This document shows positions 22,901 to 31,465 of a stretch of DNA of 38,746 nucleotides, piece after piece; the first letter of the stretch is position 1, and each line of letters begins with the position of its first letter. Location of the stretch: positions 1-38,746 of IMG/VR virus record IMGVR_UViG_3300037258_000126; one strand, given 5' to 3'. The stretch comes from a virus. The position numbers and the translations under genes were made by a program. The notes under the pieces are model-generated. The model was given only the letters and a program-made list of their open reading frames with translations. It had not been told where the DNA came from and did not search any database.

Positions 22901-24215
22901 AGTGCCGCGACTTCATGCCTGTACCGGAATAGTTGAAATGCCCGCCGATGACGTTCGCCGGCGAGAGAGTTGTGATCGCATCCGTCGGCATATCGGCAAC
23001 GGCGAAGACCTGGCCGAGGGACCAGAAGGCCATGCCGCGGAATGCCGCGCAGACGGTCTGCAAAACTTTGTAGGCTTCTTCGCGCGTGTTGATCACGCCG
23101 TTGTAGACGAAGCGCGGCTCCATGATTGGCGAGCCGTCGGGGTTGAAGTAGCCGCTCGGAACCAGCTCGTCGCAATAAGTGGCGATCTGATAGAGGCCCC
23201 ACTTATCGACAATCGATGGATCGACAAATTCGCCGATGCCCCAACGACTATTCGTTAGGAGCGCGTAAAACACCCATGCCGGATTGTTGTGCCACGCCGT
23301 TACAAACGTGCCGTCCCAAACGCCCGTGTAGACGCGCGTGATCGGATCCCAGTTCGACGGGATGTCAGTTTTCAATCCCTTGACGTGATAGCCGCGCTTG
23401 GGGATCGACGAGCCGAAATACTCGGCGCTCATCGTCAGCGCCACCAGCGCCGTATTGGGATAGATAAATTGGCCTTGAACGACCTCGGTGTAGCTCTCCC
23501 ACCAGGTATCGTTTTGCAGATTGATGTCGGTCGTCGAGTCAGCGCATGTTCGCGTGACCCGAATGTTCCAGGGCGCGCCGCCGGCGGGCATTTGAACAAG
23601 CGTCTGATACTCGTAGGGGCTCGTGCATTTCTGATTTACGAGCGCAACCGCTTCGGCGAGCACATAATCGCCGCCCGACGGCGCCACTTCGACAATCCAC
23701 GAAACGCTCGCCGCATTCAGATCGCCCGAACCTGGATCAAGATATGAAAGATTCGGGACGCGAATAACAACCTTGACGGCATTGGTCGTCTCATCCTCGA
23801 TCGTGCGAATAATCGGGCCGATCGAGAATTTAATCTGTTCCTCAACAGAGGTAGTTGTTTCAGACGATGCGTATCCGTTTAGAACGGCCTGATCGGGCAA
23901 GCCCGTGCGCGCGTCCCAGGATACTCCGGGGATCCACACGTCATCGCCGGTGAGCGTCGTTCCCGTCGTAACCGGATCGTACGTGCCTGTATCGGAATTG
24001 TAGGTGAATAGGCCGCCGAAGTTGTACGTGCCGTCTGCATTTTGCAGGGGCGTCTCGTTGAAGAAGATCGATTGAGCGCCCGCAACGAGCCCTTCTATTT
24101 CCCCCTCACCAAGAAGCTCTACAATGCGCGCAAGCGTGTTCGAGCGCAGCGTATTGGGCGCAACGCTTGCCCCGCCTCCTTTGCTGCCTCCGCCACCTGA
24201 CCCTGTAACTCTCAT
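19977..24215 (-). CDS. J: Tail tip / central fibre protein (lambda gpJ-like)
   Basis: The 1412-residue host-specificity protein begins with a Gly-rich stretch and the gpJ opening LARIVELLGEGEIEGLVAGAQSIFFNETPL. The first 650 residues follow gpJ hub domains (WNDPTDFYRPTVEVV, GRQATRFGKWILDTE-type region). About 660-960 are fibronectin-III-like modules. About 1130-1230 is an FCCH-like module (SWPAHGFSVGQ, LPTGIVAGVWYYV), also found in the M-like protein. The C-terminus is beta-rich and should contact the receptor. TAATG couples it to gpI. An operator palindrome lies inside the gene at 22032-22049. Confidence 0.93.
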   Translation of the reverse strand: MRVTGSGGGGSKGGGASVAPNTLRSNTLARIVELLGEGEIEGLVAGAQSIFFNETPLQNADGTYNFGGLFTYNSDTGTYDPVTTGTTLTGDDVWIPGVSWDARTGLPDQAVLNGYASSETTTSVEEQIKFSIGPIIRTIEDETTNAVKVVIRVPNLSYLDPGSGDLNAASVSWIVEVAPSGGDYVLAEAVALVNQKCTSPYEYQTLVQMPAGGAPWNIRVTRTCADSTTDINLQNDTWWESYTEVVQGQFIYPNTALVALTMSAEYFGSSIPKRGYHVKGLKTDIPSNWDPITRVYTGVWDGTFVTAWHNNPAWVFYALLTNSRWGIGEFVDPSIVDKWGLYQIATYCDELVPSGYFNPDGSPIMEPRFVYNGVINTREEAYKVLQTVCAAFRGMAFWSLGQVFAVADMPTDAITTLSPANVIGGHFNYSGTGMKSRHSVAMVSWNDPTDFYRPTVEVVQNDDMIQRFGWRQIDVVAPGCTSRGQATRFGKWILDTEEHETETVDFQMSWSGYILEDGKTLKPGDIILVADPRKTGGARIGGRLDTVASTSVMTIDAPFAPGDGESYTLTVMMPDGTVETQPITSFDDTNTILTLTNPLSALPEAGTMWVIQGTDVTPRQYRVLSVQEQDSHIFKISALFNDPTKYARVEENLALATPVYTRPPNVMAPPSNATAVESNYFTNGAPQSRVTLSWTAPAGALASKYHITADSPRGAVDFGTTASLSIDLFNIVPGDWVFYVAAISYTGLQSINLPSAITVHGWSAADTPTAGSLEILGGGTIYTGTAPTISWVNTFPDNSVAYALQNVVRVYDADTNDLLRTETVSGTTYTYSLEDNINDGGPRRALTFTVTAMSLLGVEQSDPATTTVTNPSPAAVTPIVTSVDVSIDVKWTVADNDYFKSIVWISPTNGFDPLITPPVYEGPDTATSVVQITPGIYYVRVGAYDQFGKTGMNIGPQIAVTCTGTDIEAFNTQLADYITNQISTMQSSIEATQGIIATAASEQDAANAIDKSELKSIISANFDTLNGTLTAQASEIATVGADAASALAAYEITVTASLGDLTADVSTNSTAIATVGGKLADQWMVTLDVNGFMSGIQAYNDGSTANMTIIADNFQIASPAHINGASSAVTISIATPGLISWPAHGFSVGQQVKFATTGALPTGIVAGVWYYVIAAGLVAGAFQISATLGGAAINTSGTQSGVHTGTANGGGLPVPMFTASTVNGVPQIVMAGVMIGDGTITAPAIAAGSVTAAKMAVGSITAANAAIDLLAVKSLNIGDNAVTVPLTQVLTTTITGTGFASTPINISSVTLSVDSTGLAGKSITVLIGFFGQLQYSASSVEVYTEIRVNGTLALAQGQGGGTPSSINLSTAYTYVASGGVDSIAVNINWNGDCNSGAFNMINRTLWAMAAKR
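22032..22049. promoter_or_regulatory. Operator palindrome 11, inside the J-like gene
   Basis: TAAGTCA-ATAC-TGAGTGA, 16 of 18 bases of the best consensus, in the fibronectin-like part of the coding region. TTGACT is present on the minus strand, but no good -10 follows 17 bp on, so a promoter is unlikely. Confidence 0.65.
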
Positions 24216-24856
24216 TAGCCTTCACCGATGTTTTCGACATCGAAGCCGGCAGAAACCGCTTGCGAGCCACAGATCACTTCGCCAAAAATCAATGAAACGC
24301 CTGATCCTTGCTGATCGACGTTGATTGGCCCCGTGAAGGCGAAAGACGAAGTGTTGTCATTGTTGGTGGGCGCTTTAGCGAGAAGCGTCGCTGCGCCCAA
24401 AAGCGCAACACTCAGACCCATAAGCGCGATTGTGCCGTAGCTGATACCAGCAGAGCCAAGAATTGCCGTTCCCGGAATTGCCGAACCCATTGCCGAAAGG
24501 GGCGCTGCGAGTGTGCCGCCGGAGAAAAAGATGGCCGCTCCGATCAAGGCAATGCCAGCGACGGCCTTTACCGTTCCGCTAGTGCCTTGGCTTTTTGATC
24601 CGGCAGCGACCGGAATAATGTGCAACTCGGCATTGCCAATCTTAAAACTATTGATGTATTCCAACTCGATATCGAGTCCATCGTCAGTATCGCCGCGCAC
24701 AACGCGATACGACCCCTTCTCCATCTCCGCGATGAAGCGTTTTGGGAAGGCGCAATTCAGCGCGCGTATGGCTTCGCCGGCGGTCGCCACATCGAAGCGA
24801 AACTTGGGGCCAAATTCTTCTTTAAGATGCCCGTAAAGATAGATGTCGTGCATCAT
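24215..24856 (-). CDS. I: Tail assembly protein (lambda gpI-like)
   Basis: Start at ATG 24856, overlapping the gpK stop (the next codon is also ATG); 213 residues. The N-terminal ubiquitin-like half (DIYLYGHLKEEFGPKFRFDVATAGEAIRALN..FPKRF) and the C-terminal hydrophobic Gly/Ala-rich segment (VAGIALIGAAIFFSGGTLAAP..., about 98-165), ending in NVDQQGSGVSLIFGE, are as in lambda gpI. It is needed for assembly of the tail tip with K, L and J. Confidence 0.9.
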   Translation of the reverse strand: MMHDIYLYGHLKEEFGPKFRFDVATAGEAIRALNCAFPKRFIAEMEKGSYRVVRGDTDDGLDIELEYINSFKIGNAELHIIPVAAGSKSQGTSGTVKAVAGIALIGAAIFFSGGTLAAPLSAMGSAIPGTAILGSAGISYGTIALMGLSVALLGAATLLAKAPTNNDNTSSFAFTGPINVDQQGSGVSLIFGEVICGSQAVSAGFDVENIGEG

Positions 24857-25650
24857 TGGGCGACACCCGTGTATCGAACCCAAAGATCGGCGGCGCGAGC
24901 CCAAACGCCCGAAGGCTCCCGGCGCGAATTGCGACCAGGGAGGTGATGCAGAATGAGATTGTGATCCACAAGAATGCCGGCGTGGTTCAGTCGCTTCTTG
25001 GGATTTGCTACCGCGTCGCCCAGCTTGATTAGAAAGCCGTCACCGGGCCGCGCCTCCGACCGAGAGATGGTCGTGAAGCCCTGCGTCTTCAGGTGATCGA
25101 CGTAAAGGTCTTCGCCCTTCTGCCACCAGTTGTCGTCGCGAGGAATTTGCGGCAGCTCGATCGGCGGCAGCGGCCAACCAACTCCCTGATCGGCCATGCC
25201 CGAAGATCCAAGCGCAAATGAATCGCGAATTAGCGAATAGCAGTCAAAAATCCCATGAACGAACGGGCGCCCAATCAAAGGCGCCTTCGCGATTTGATCG
25301 CCCCAGATAACCGTATGGCCAATAGTCGTCTCATTCAGCATGATGATGACCCACGGCACGTTGGTCGCGAGCTGTTGCTCCATATCGTGCTGTGTCGGGA
25401 AGATCGGGCCGTTGGGGTGCGAGTGAATGACCGCCGTAAGCGTGCCCGCCTTCACCGCCTCGTCGTACCGCGGATCGTCGATTGCGAAATCTGTCAGCGG
25501 CGTCTTCGCTTTATTTTCGCAAGCGACGTACACGCCGCCGGCGATGAAGCCGCAGCTCTCATTCGGGAATTTTGAGCGCGCGTCTCCCTTCGCCGCTTCA
25601 AGAGCAACGGGGCCAAGAAAACTCTTCATGGTCGCTTCGTATTGGATCAC
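24853..25650 (-). CDS. K: Tail tip protein (lambda gpK-like): JAMM plus NlpC/P60
   Basis: GTG 25650 overlaps the gpL stop; ATG 25629 is a possible internal start. In 265 residues there are two enzyme domains. The N-terminal one is a JAMM/Mov34 metalloprotease fold: ESCGFI with its Glu, then HSHPNGPIFPTQHD, fitting H-x-H-x7-T-x2-D. The C-terminal one is NlpC/P60-type: catalytic Cys in GIFDCYSLIRD, His in LNHAGILVD and a following HHL. In lambda-type tails this protein acts in tip assembly and may cut peptidoglycan during DNA entry. Confidence 0.92.
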   Translation of the reverse strand: MIQYEATMKSFLGPVALEAAKGDARSKFPNESCGFIAGGVYVACENKAKTPLTDFAIDDPRYDEAVKAGTLTAVIHSHPNGPIFPTQHDMEQQLATNVPWVIIMLNETTIGHTVIWGDQIAKAPLIGRPFVHGIFDCYSLIRDSFALGSSGMADQGVGWPLPPIELPQIPRDDNWWQKGEDLYVDHLKTQGFTTISRSEARPGDGFLIKLGDAVANPKKRLNHAGILVDHNLILHHLPGRNSRREPSGVWARAADLWVRYTGVAQ

Positions 25651-26372
25651 TGATGCACCCGCCCGCAGCCTGGGAAGCCGCCGAAGGGGAGTGGATTTGC
25701 AGCGCCGAAACGAAGCTGACAGTCAGTCAGCTTGCGACCGCAGGCGTCCTTGTCGATCGTTGTTGGGTTGCCAGTGGAGTCAAAATAGCTGGTGCCCGTG
25801 TATGGGCAAGGATTGATCGTCGGATAAATGAACCCATCAAGCGCCGCTCGCGGGTCCGCTGGATTGTAGGCGCGATAGCGTTGCGTGCAGGCGTCGCGAA
25901 TGACCTGGCGACCTGGGATCATCTTGCCTTCTTGATCGATGGCGGCTGACAGCTCCCACTCAATGAAGATCGGGTTCTCGCTCGTCTTGCGCTCGACCTT
26001 GAAAACGTCCGGCCCCATAAACGCGCTCGGGTCTGCTTTCGGCTGACCGTCGAGAAAGCGCTTGAATGTTCGGACACGGCGCACCTCACAACCACATAGG
26101 TCGCCATAGGTGTTGACCATCGCCTGTATGACGCTGTTCGTATTGGAGATTTGGATTTTTGGCGTCGGTAGAACGCCGCCGGCGTTGGTGTCGAACTCGC
26201 TCAAATGAATATCGACAGCCGTATATTCCTGGCCGCCGAACACGACATTATCCGCGCCCACCTTGCCCTGCGTGAAATAGTTCACGCCGCCGCCGGCGCT
26301 GGTCACGTCGATGCGGAAAAGGAAGACGATCTCCCCCGGATTAGGCAGATGAGCAATCGAAGCGAGGGTCAT
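25647..26372 (-). CDS. L: Minor tail protein (lambda gpL-like) with Fe-S cysteines
   Basis: The 241-residue protein has the gpL hub signature (FRIDVTS...QEYTAVDI, PTPKIQISN, GCEVRRVRTFKRFLD). Its C-terminal domain has Cys residues in CTQRYR, NPCPY, ACGRK and DCQLRFG, the pattern that ligates a 4Fe-4S cluster in lambda gpL. It joins the tail tube to the tip. Its ATG is only 27 bp from operator 12. Confidence 0.92.
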   Translation of the reverse strand: MTLASIAHLPNPGEIVFLFRIDVTSAGGGVNYFTQGKVGADNVVFGGQEYTAVDIHLSEFDTNAGGVLPTPKIQISNTNSVIQAMVNTYGDLCGCEVRRVRTFKRFLDGQPKADPSAFMGPDVFKVERKTSENPIFIEWELSAAIDQEGKMIPGRQVIRDACTQRYRAYNPADPRAALDGFIYPTINPCPYTGTSYFDSTGNPTTIDKDACGRKLTDCQLRFGAANPLPFGGFPGCGRVHQ

Positions 26373-26377
26373 GCCTA

Positions 26378-26406
26378 CTTTTACGAAGCCTTGATTGATA
26401 AGTCAA
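26378..26406 (-). promoter_or_regulatory. Possible leftward promoter, -35 inside operator 12
   Basis: TTGACT (26406-26401), 17 bp, TAAAAG (26383-26378). The -10 is only about 5 bp from the ATG, so a transcript from here would be leaderless or nearly so. The -10 match may be fortuitous. Confidence 0.35.
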
Positions 26407-26416
26407 TAATGACTTA
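26399..26416. promoter_or_regulatory. Operator palindrome 12, perfect arms, containing a stop codon
   Basis: TAAGTCA-ATAA-TGACTTA; the TAA stop of the M-like gene is the first triplet on the minus strand. Confidence 0.9.
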
Positions 26417-27022
26417 CGCCAATTTAGAAAAGTCCTCTCGCAGCGTCGCCGCGCAGGTATTCGGAGCCTTTCGCGAGCGATCCCAGTCTTTACAGGACCA
26501 TTTCCGCACGGTGTCGCCGCTCAGTGCATAGTAGAACGGCGTGTCGCCGCCCTGATTCTCGAAGAACGCTTCAATAGCGATCGCCTGATCTAGCCGCAGC
26601 ACATCCCATTGCAGGGTCACCACTCGCCGCATGTGATTGAGACCGTCGCGGGTCGTTTGCGTATAGCCGTCGCCGAAAGCCGCCTCTTTCAGCTTCAACT
26701 CAGGCTTTGTCTTTGTGCCAGGGCTCGGGTCTACGGGCGGCAAAAAGTTATTCAGCACTGAAGACGTTGCCGTCCCTGTGATGATGCCATGCTGGTTACC
26801 GCTCGTTTCAATCGCCACTCCGCCCGCCGTCGCGCCTATCTCGAACGCATCGTCTGTTAAGCCCTCAGCCAGAACGTAATAGAGAATGCCGGGCACTACG
26901 CCCGTCGGGAGCCAACCCAAAGGCCATTGCGGTGCAAACCATACAGCCTGGTCCGCGCTGAAGCCGTGTGCGGGCCAGCTCACGATAGCCGGCGAAGCGA
27001 TTGAAATAGTTACGGTTGTCAC
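26414..27022 (-). CDS. M: Minor tail protein (lambda gpM-like) with an extra N-terminal module
   Basis: GTG 27022 is the start, with AGGAAC upstream. Of 202 residues, about 105-202 are the gpM-type domain (KLKEAAFGDGYTQTTRDGLNHMRRVVTLQWDVL...FFENQGG..FYY...RKWSCKDW). Residues 1-86 are an added FCCH-like beta module (SWPAHGFSADQ, LPTGVVPGILYYVLAEGL), nearly the same as one in the J-like protein. Ordinary gpM lacks it. It acts between tape measure and tip. Confidence 0.88.
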   Translation of the reverse strand: MTTVTISIASPAIVSWPAHGFSADQAVWFAPQWPLGWLPTGVVPGILYYVLAEGLTDDAFEIGATAGGVAIETSGNQHGIITGTATSSVLNNFLPPVDPSPGTKTKPELKLKEAAFGDGYTQTTRDGLNHMRRVVTLQWDVLRLDQAIAIEAFFENQGGDTPFYYALSGDTVRKWSCKDWDRSRKAPNTCAATLREDFSKLA

Positions 27023-27038
27023 TTGCTGTTCCTATCGG

Positions 27039-27056
27039 TAAGTTATTATTTACTTA
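27039..27056. promoter_or_regulatory. Operator palindrome 13
   Basis: TAAGTTA-TTAT-TTACTTA, one substitution in each arm. It lies 1 bp after the tape-measure stop and 17 bp before the M-like start. Confidence 0.7.
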
Positions 27057-27057
27057 C

Positions 27058-30000
27058 TTAGCGATTCATGAGCCCGCCGGGCTTCATCTGCGTACGAATA
27101 GCCTGCGCGACCATCTGATTTGCCGAGTCTTGAACCGCGCGGCCGACCTTCTCCGCGAGATCCTGATTGTCCTGCGGATGCCCGCCTGTAGCGTTCACCG
27201 TCACGTTATTGTTGTGCGTGATGATATGCCCGCCTTTGCCGCCGTACTTCTTAGCGAGCTTGTCGGGCCAGCCGATCTCTTCGCCTTTCTTCGCGATGAT
27301 CGGCACTTCACTCGAATCGAGGCCAGGGTATCCGCCTGTGTGGAAGCGCGGCGCGCCAACAAAGTTGCTTAGATCCACCATGCGTGTTGCGAGATGACCA
27401 CCTGCGACGCCGCCTGTGTGCGCGTGACCAATGCCGCCCTGCCCCATCGGAGTGCCGCCCTTAAGCGCTCCGCCGCCCGCCGCCTTCCCTGCGCCACCGC
27501 CTGATGTGCCGCCAATGCCCATCATTGGACCCATAAGATTTCCGATGGCGCCGCGGATAGCCATTCGCATCATGTCTTGAATGATTGAGTCGGCCATGCC
27601 GCGAAAATCGACCTTCCCCTTCATAGCCATCTTCGCGAGGTTATCGGTGAAGGTGCCCATCCAGCCGGCAGACGCCTGCTGAAAATTCTGGCCAATGTCT
27701 GACCAGCTCTTCATTTCCTTGCCGATTGGCGAGTCTGCTACCTGTTTCTGCGCAAGCAGTGCCTTCTCTTCCGCTACTTTCCGCTCAAGCGCGATGCGCT
27801 GATCGGCATTCAGGCTTGTATTGCGCAGCAGCTCATCGAGCCGCTTGATTTCCTCGTTGTAAGACTCCTGACGCAAAGCGTCGCCGGTCAACAGGCTCTT
27901 CTTGAGCGCGTCGATTTTTTTCTGCTCATCCGCGATCGCATTGCCCGCGGCATTATCGTTGGTGAGCCGGCGGATAGCCTCGTTCTTGGCGATAGCGTCG
28001 GTGCGCCCCGCCTTTCGAAGCTCGTCGTTTTCCTTATCGATCTTGGCGTCGTCGGCTGATATGGCGCGCGGCTTCTTCTTAGTACCGTTGTCGAGTCGAT
28101 ACTGAAGATCCGCCTGCTCTTTCTTCAGACGCTCAAGAGTTGCGTCCTGCGCATTGATGATCGACTCGGCCTTCTCGGCGAGCTTGGTTCGCTTTTCGCG
28201 CGCACGATCTGCCGCGTCGGCTTTATTGGCCTCATCGGTGATCGTCTTGTAGGCTGCGCTATGTACGTCCTTATCCGAACCGTACTTGCCCTCGGCGATG
28301 TTCTTCTGCACCTCCTTCAAGTTCTTATTGAAGGTAGTCAGACTTCCCGCCGCTGCGGCTGACTCGGATCGCAGTTCCTGAATTTTATCGGTTAAAGCGT
28401 TATGCGCCTTAGCCTTTTGATATTCCTTCTCGTCGGCCGCGATCTCATCGGCCGTCTTTCTCTCATTTGGATCCAGCTTCGCGTCCAGCTCGCTCTTGTG
28501 CTGAAACGTACCGCGATTTTGATCCTTTGTGACGCCTTCACCAGGAGGCGTCGCGCCGCCAAGCACGGACGCCGCGAGATTGTCATTCAGCTTTGTGCCA
28601 TCGACGTTAAGACGGAACTGGCCCCAGGCACGCGACAGGTCTTGAACAACGCCGAGCATCCCTCGGCCTTTGCTCTGCATTTTGTCGCCCAGCGCAACGT
28701 CCATGCCGCCGGCAGCCTCGCGAGCCGTGGTGTTTACATTCTGGTACTGCTTGACCATCGCCTCGATAGGCTTAAGCCCACCGTAGCCGCCGGCTTTCAT
28801 TTTGGCGTAGATTTTCTCAAGGCCGCTCATGTCGCGCGTCTGCTCGGCAAAAAGCTTTGCCTTGGTGCTTTCGCGCAACGACTCAAGATCGTGATCGAGC
28901 TTCGCCTTGCCGTCAGCCTGAGCCTTTAGGTCTTCATAGACACCCTTAAGTTGCTTCAGCCGCTGAATCTTTGCGTCGAGTTCGGCATTATCGAAGATAT
29001 TGAGCTTCTTGTTGCGGCCCTCTTCGAGGCTATAGATGAACTGAGCAAGCTCGCCATTGGCGCCGGCAAGGTTAGCCTTGCTCTTCTCAATGTTCCCATT
29101 GAGCGTGTGCAGCATCTGATCGGCTTTATCGAGCGCATCCTGAAGATTGACGCCCTTTGCGTTTGTCTGCGGGCCAAGCGGCATTGAGCGAAGACGCTCC
29201 ATGCTCTTCATAATCTCGTTCTGCTGCCGAATGAGATCGGCCTGAATAGCGGCAGACTTAGCGGGATCGGTCAGACCCTTTCCGACAAGGGCCTTTTGAT
29301 CATTCAGATGTTGCTCAAGATTGTCGTAGTGCCACTGATCGTCAGCGAGCGCGAGCGCGCGGCCCTCCGCCTTGAAATTCGCTTCCAAGACGGACGTGTC
29401 GTGATGAGATTTCTTTAGCGCATCGTACTTTTCTGCATACGCCTTATCCCGCGCCTTGCGGTCTTCGTCGTAGCCGCGCTGATGAATCGTGTTCTCATCT
29501 TCGATCGCCTCATTAGACAATCGAACGGCGCGATCATTTTGCTGCTTGGTAAATTCAATGCGGCGCTGTTGCAGCGTTTCATAAACGCTATTGGCATTCG
29601 CTTCCAGCTTGTCGATTTTTGCTTGCTGATCCGTCATCTTGGAGAACGAAACCATTCCCTCAGATGTGCTTGGATCCACGCCCTGCATACTGCGCATCAA
29701 TTCGCGCTTCTCGTAGGCAAGCTGCAACTCACGCTCAGCCTGAGTGAGCTTCTGCTCCGCGAGCTTCATCTGCTCTTCGTCGGCAGCGCCGTACTTCTTT
29801 ACGGCCTCATAGGCATCGTTGACCTTATCTTCGAACAATCCGAAGGCGTATGCTGCCGCAGCCAAAACGGCAACGACCGGCACAATGAACGTGGAGACAA
29901 AAGACATAGCCGTGCCGAGAGCCGAAATCGCAATCGTGGCGCCGCGCGCAAGACCAGTAGTTGTTGAAATTCCCACGCCAAGAATGCCGAGCTTCCCGGC

Positions 30001-31143
30001 CATCATGTCTAATTTATTGAAATTCCACGCAAGCTGCATTGCGTTAAGTTCCATGCGGAACATACGCACGGTTGTTACTAGGCCGCGAAGAGCGGTTCCA
30101 AAGGTAAGAAGCGTGCCGATGATCACACGAGCGCCGAACGCGACAGCTAGTACCTCGGCTACTCCGGCTATCTCGCTGCGGAAGCGAACAACCCAATCGA
30201 GCACACCACGAATGCCCTGCACAACCGATGACATCGCATTGCCGAATGCCGCGGCAAACACCTTCGCCTGATTGCCCGAAAGAAACTCGTTGAACTCCTT
30301 AAGCTGTTTCTTCGTCTCATCGAAGAAGCCGGCCTTGCCCGCTTCCAGCGCCAGGTTCTGAATAATGGTCGTCGTCTGCGACATCAGACCATTGAAGGTC
30401 TGCATCATGCGCTTCGCCGAACCGCCGAATGTACGATCCAATTCGCCGTAGAACGCTTCCATCGACGTTTTTGCGTCGAGCGTTCCGGTGGCTACGATTG
30501 TGGAGAGCTGTTCGACGGAAACGCCAAGCGCACGCGCCATGATCTCCACGGCGCGGGGAATATCCTGACCCAACTGACGGCGCAGTTCTTTGGTCTGAAC
30601 TACGCCCTTGCCCGCCATTTCTTGCAGAGCTAAAGCCGCTCGCTTTAGCTGCGACTCAGTGCCGCCGAACGCTGCGACCGTGTCGATGACCGCTTTCAGA
30701 CTTCCGTTAAGGGGGTCTGTGCCGCTTGCGCGCAATTTAACGAACGTATCGGTGATAGCCTTCACCGAGTACGGCATTTCAAGCGCCATCTGACGAAGCT
30801 TGTTGACCTCGCCTGTCGCCTCTTTCATCGGATCCGTAGCCGAAGACATACCGCGCAATAGGTACGTCAGCCGCTCGAACTCAGCATTTACCTTGATGAT
30901 ATCTGCGGCCCAGCCGGTTGTTACCGTGCGAAGATTTTCAAACGCCAGGCGAGCAGCCGCAACGATGACGATAACGTCTCGCATGTGGCCGATAAAACTG
31001 CGATGGGCCGGCTCGACGCGCTGAAGCGCTACCGCCGTTTGCCCGACCTTATCGTTGAATTTGTCGATGCTTTCGCCCGCGTGCAATATGCGGGTCGTGA
31101 ATGTGCCGTCATCCAACTCTAGCTGAATACGTATTCCGGCCAT
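27058..31143 (-). CDS. H: Tape measure protein
   Basis: The 1361-residue protein sets tail length; at about 0.15 nm per residue it predicts a tail of roughly 200 nm. The N-terminal tape-measure domain is clear (LRGMSSATDPMKEATGEV, ASGTDPLNGSLKAVIDT, GQDIPRAVEIMARALG, about 90-270). Hydrophobic segments lie near 330-360 and 410-450, a long charged coiled-coil region fills about 460-1160, and the C-terminal FRGMADSIIQDMMRMAIRGAIGN is lambda-like. ATG 31143 overlaps the upstream stop (TAATG). Confidence 0.95.
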   Translation of the reverse strand: MAGIRIQLELDDGTFTTRILHAGESIDKFNDKVGQTAVALQRVEPAHRSFIGHMRDVIVIVAAARLAFENLRTVTTGWAADIIKVNAEFERLTYLLRGMSSATDPMKEATGEVNKLRQMALEMPYSVKAITDTFVKLRASGTDPLNGSLKAVIDTVAAFGGTESQLKRAALALQEMAGKGVVQTKELRRQLGQDIPRAVEIMARALGVSVEQLSTIVATGTLDAKTSMEAFYGELDRTFGGSAKRMMQTFNGLMSQTTTIIQNLALEAGKAGFFDETKKQLKEFNEFLSGNQAKVFAAAFGNAMSSVVQGIRGVLDWVVRFRSEIAGVAEVLAVAFGARVIIGTLLTFGTALRGLVTTVRMFRMELNAMQLAWNFNKLDMMAGKLGILGVGISTTTGLARGATIAISALGTAMSFVSTFIVPVVAVLAAAAYAFGLFEDKVNDAYEAVKKYGAADEEQMKLAEQKLTQAERELQLAYEKRELMRSMQGVDPSTSEGMVSFSKMTDQQAKIDKLEANANSVYETLQQRRIEFTKQQNDRAVRLSNEAIEDENTIHQRGYDEDRKARDKAYAEKYDALKKSHHDTSVLEANFKAEGRALALADDQWHYDNLEQHLNDQKALVGKGLTDPAKSAAIQADLIRQQNEIMKSMERLRSMPLGPQTNAKGVNLQDALDKADQMLHTLNGNIEKSKANLAGANGELAQFIYSLEEGRNKKLNIFDNAELDAKIQRLKQLKGVYEDLKAQADGKAKLDHDLESLRESTKAKLFAEQTRDMSGLEKIYAKMKAGGYGGLKPIEAMVKQYQNVNTTAREAAGGMDVALGDKMQSKGRGMLGVVQDLSRAWGQFRLNVDGTKLNDNLAASVLGGATPPGEGVTKDQNRGTFQHKSELDAKLDPNERKTADEIAADEKEYQKAKAHNALTDKIQELRSESAAAAGSLTTFNKNLKEVQKNIAEGKYGSDKDVHSAAYKTITDEANKADAADRAREKRTKLAEKAESIINAQDATLERLKKEQADLQYRLDNGTKKKPRAISADDAKIDKENDELRKAGRTDAIAKNEAIRRLTNDNAAGNAIADEQKKIDALKKSLLTGDALRQESYNEEIKRLDELLRNTSLNADQRIALERKVAEEKALLAQKQVADSPIGKEMKSWSDIGQNFQQASAGWMGTFTDNLAKMAMKGKVDFRGMADSIIQDMMRMAIRGAIGNLMGPMMGIGGTSGGGAGKAAGGGALKGGTPMGQGGIGHAHTGGVAGGHLATRMVDLSNFVGAPRFHTGGYPGLDSSEVPIIAKKGEEIGWPDKLAKKYGGKGGHIITHNNNVTVNATGGHPQDNQDLAEKVGRAVQDSANQMVAQAIRTQMKPGGLMNR

Positions 31144-31427
31144 TATCCAATCTTCCCAAGTAACTTCAGGCCCTGAAGGCCAGCTCTATCGATTTGCTCC
31201 TCTTGTCTTGCGAGCACTCTGTCGAAATCTACGACGGTGCCCATCTGTGTCCGAAGATCCTCGAATAGCGCTTTCACGCCTTCCGAAGTCTGCGAGCGAA
31301 TGGCTACATCGGCCACGCGCATATCTTTTTCCGCCGACAGGCGGTCGATGTTCTTGTGCAACATCCAGAAGGTCACTACTGGCGTAGCAAGCAGCTTCTG
31401 AGTGTCAGAAAATCCGTAGAACGACAT
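31143..31427 (-). CDS. Tail assembly chaperone, T-type second frame
   Basis: This 94-residue frame lies in the -1 frame relative to the G-type gene and couples to the tape measure gene. The frame remains open back through the G stop codon and well into the G gene, as needed for a G-T fusion by -1 frameshifting. It also has its own ATG at 31427, but only a weak ribosome site (CGCGGG). The sequence is helical and charged, as in other T-type chaperone domains, which bind the tape measure during assembly. Confidence 0.75.
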   Translation of the reverse strand: MSFYGFSDTQKLLATPVVTFWMLHKNIDRLSAEKDMRVADVAIRSQTSEGVKALFEDLRTQMGTVVDFDRVLARQEEQIDRAGLQGLKLLGKIG

Positions 31428-31465
31428 TACCCGCGAGAAAATAAAGCCGAAGTCGATCGCCTTTA

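Noticed and set aside
26378-26416. The TTGACTTA/TGACTTA sites as FixK/FNR boxes
   Set aside because: FixK and FNR sites are TTGAC/T-N4-G/ATCAA, with the arms in the opposite orientation to AGTCA-N4-TGACT, so the symmetry does not fit.
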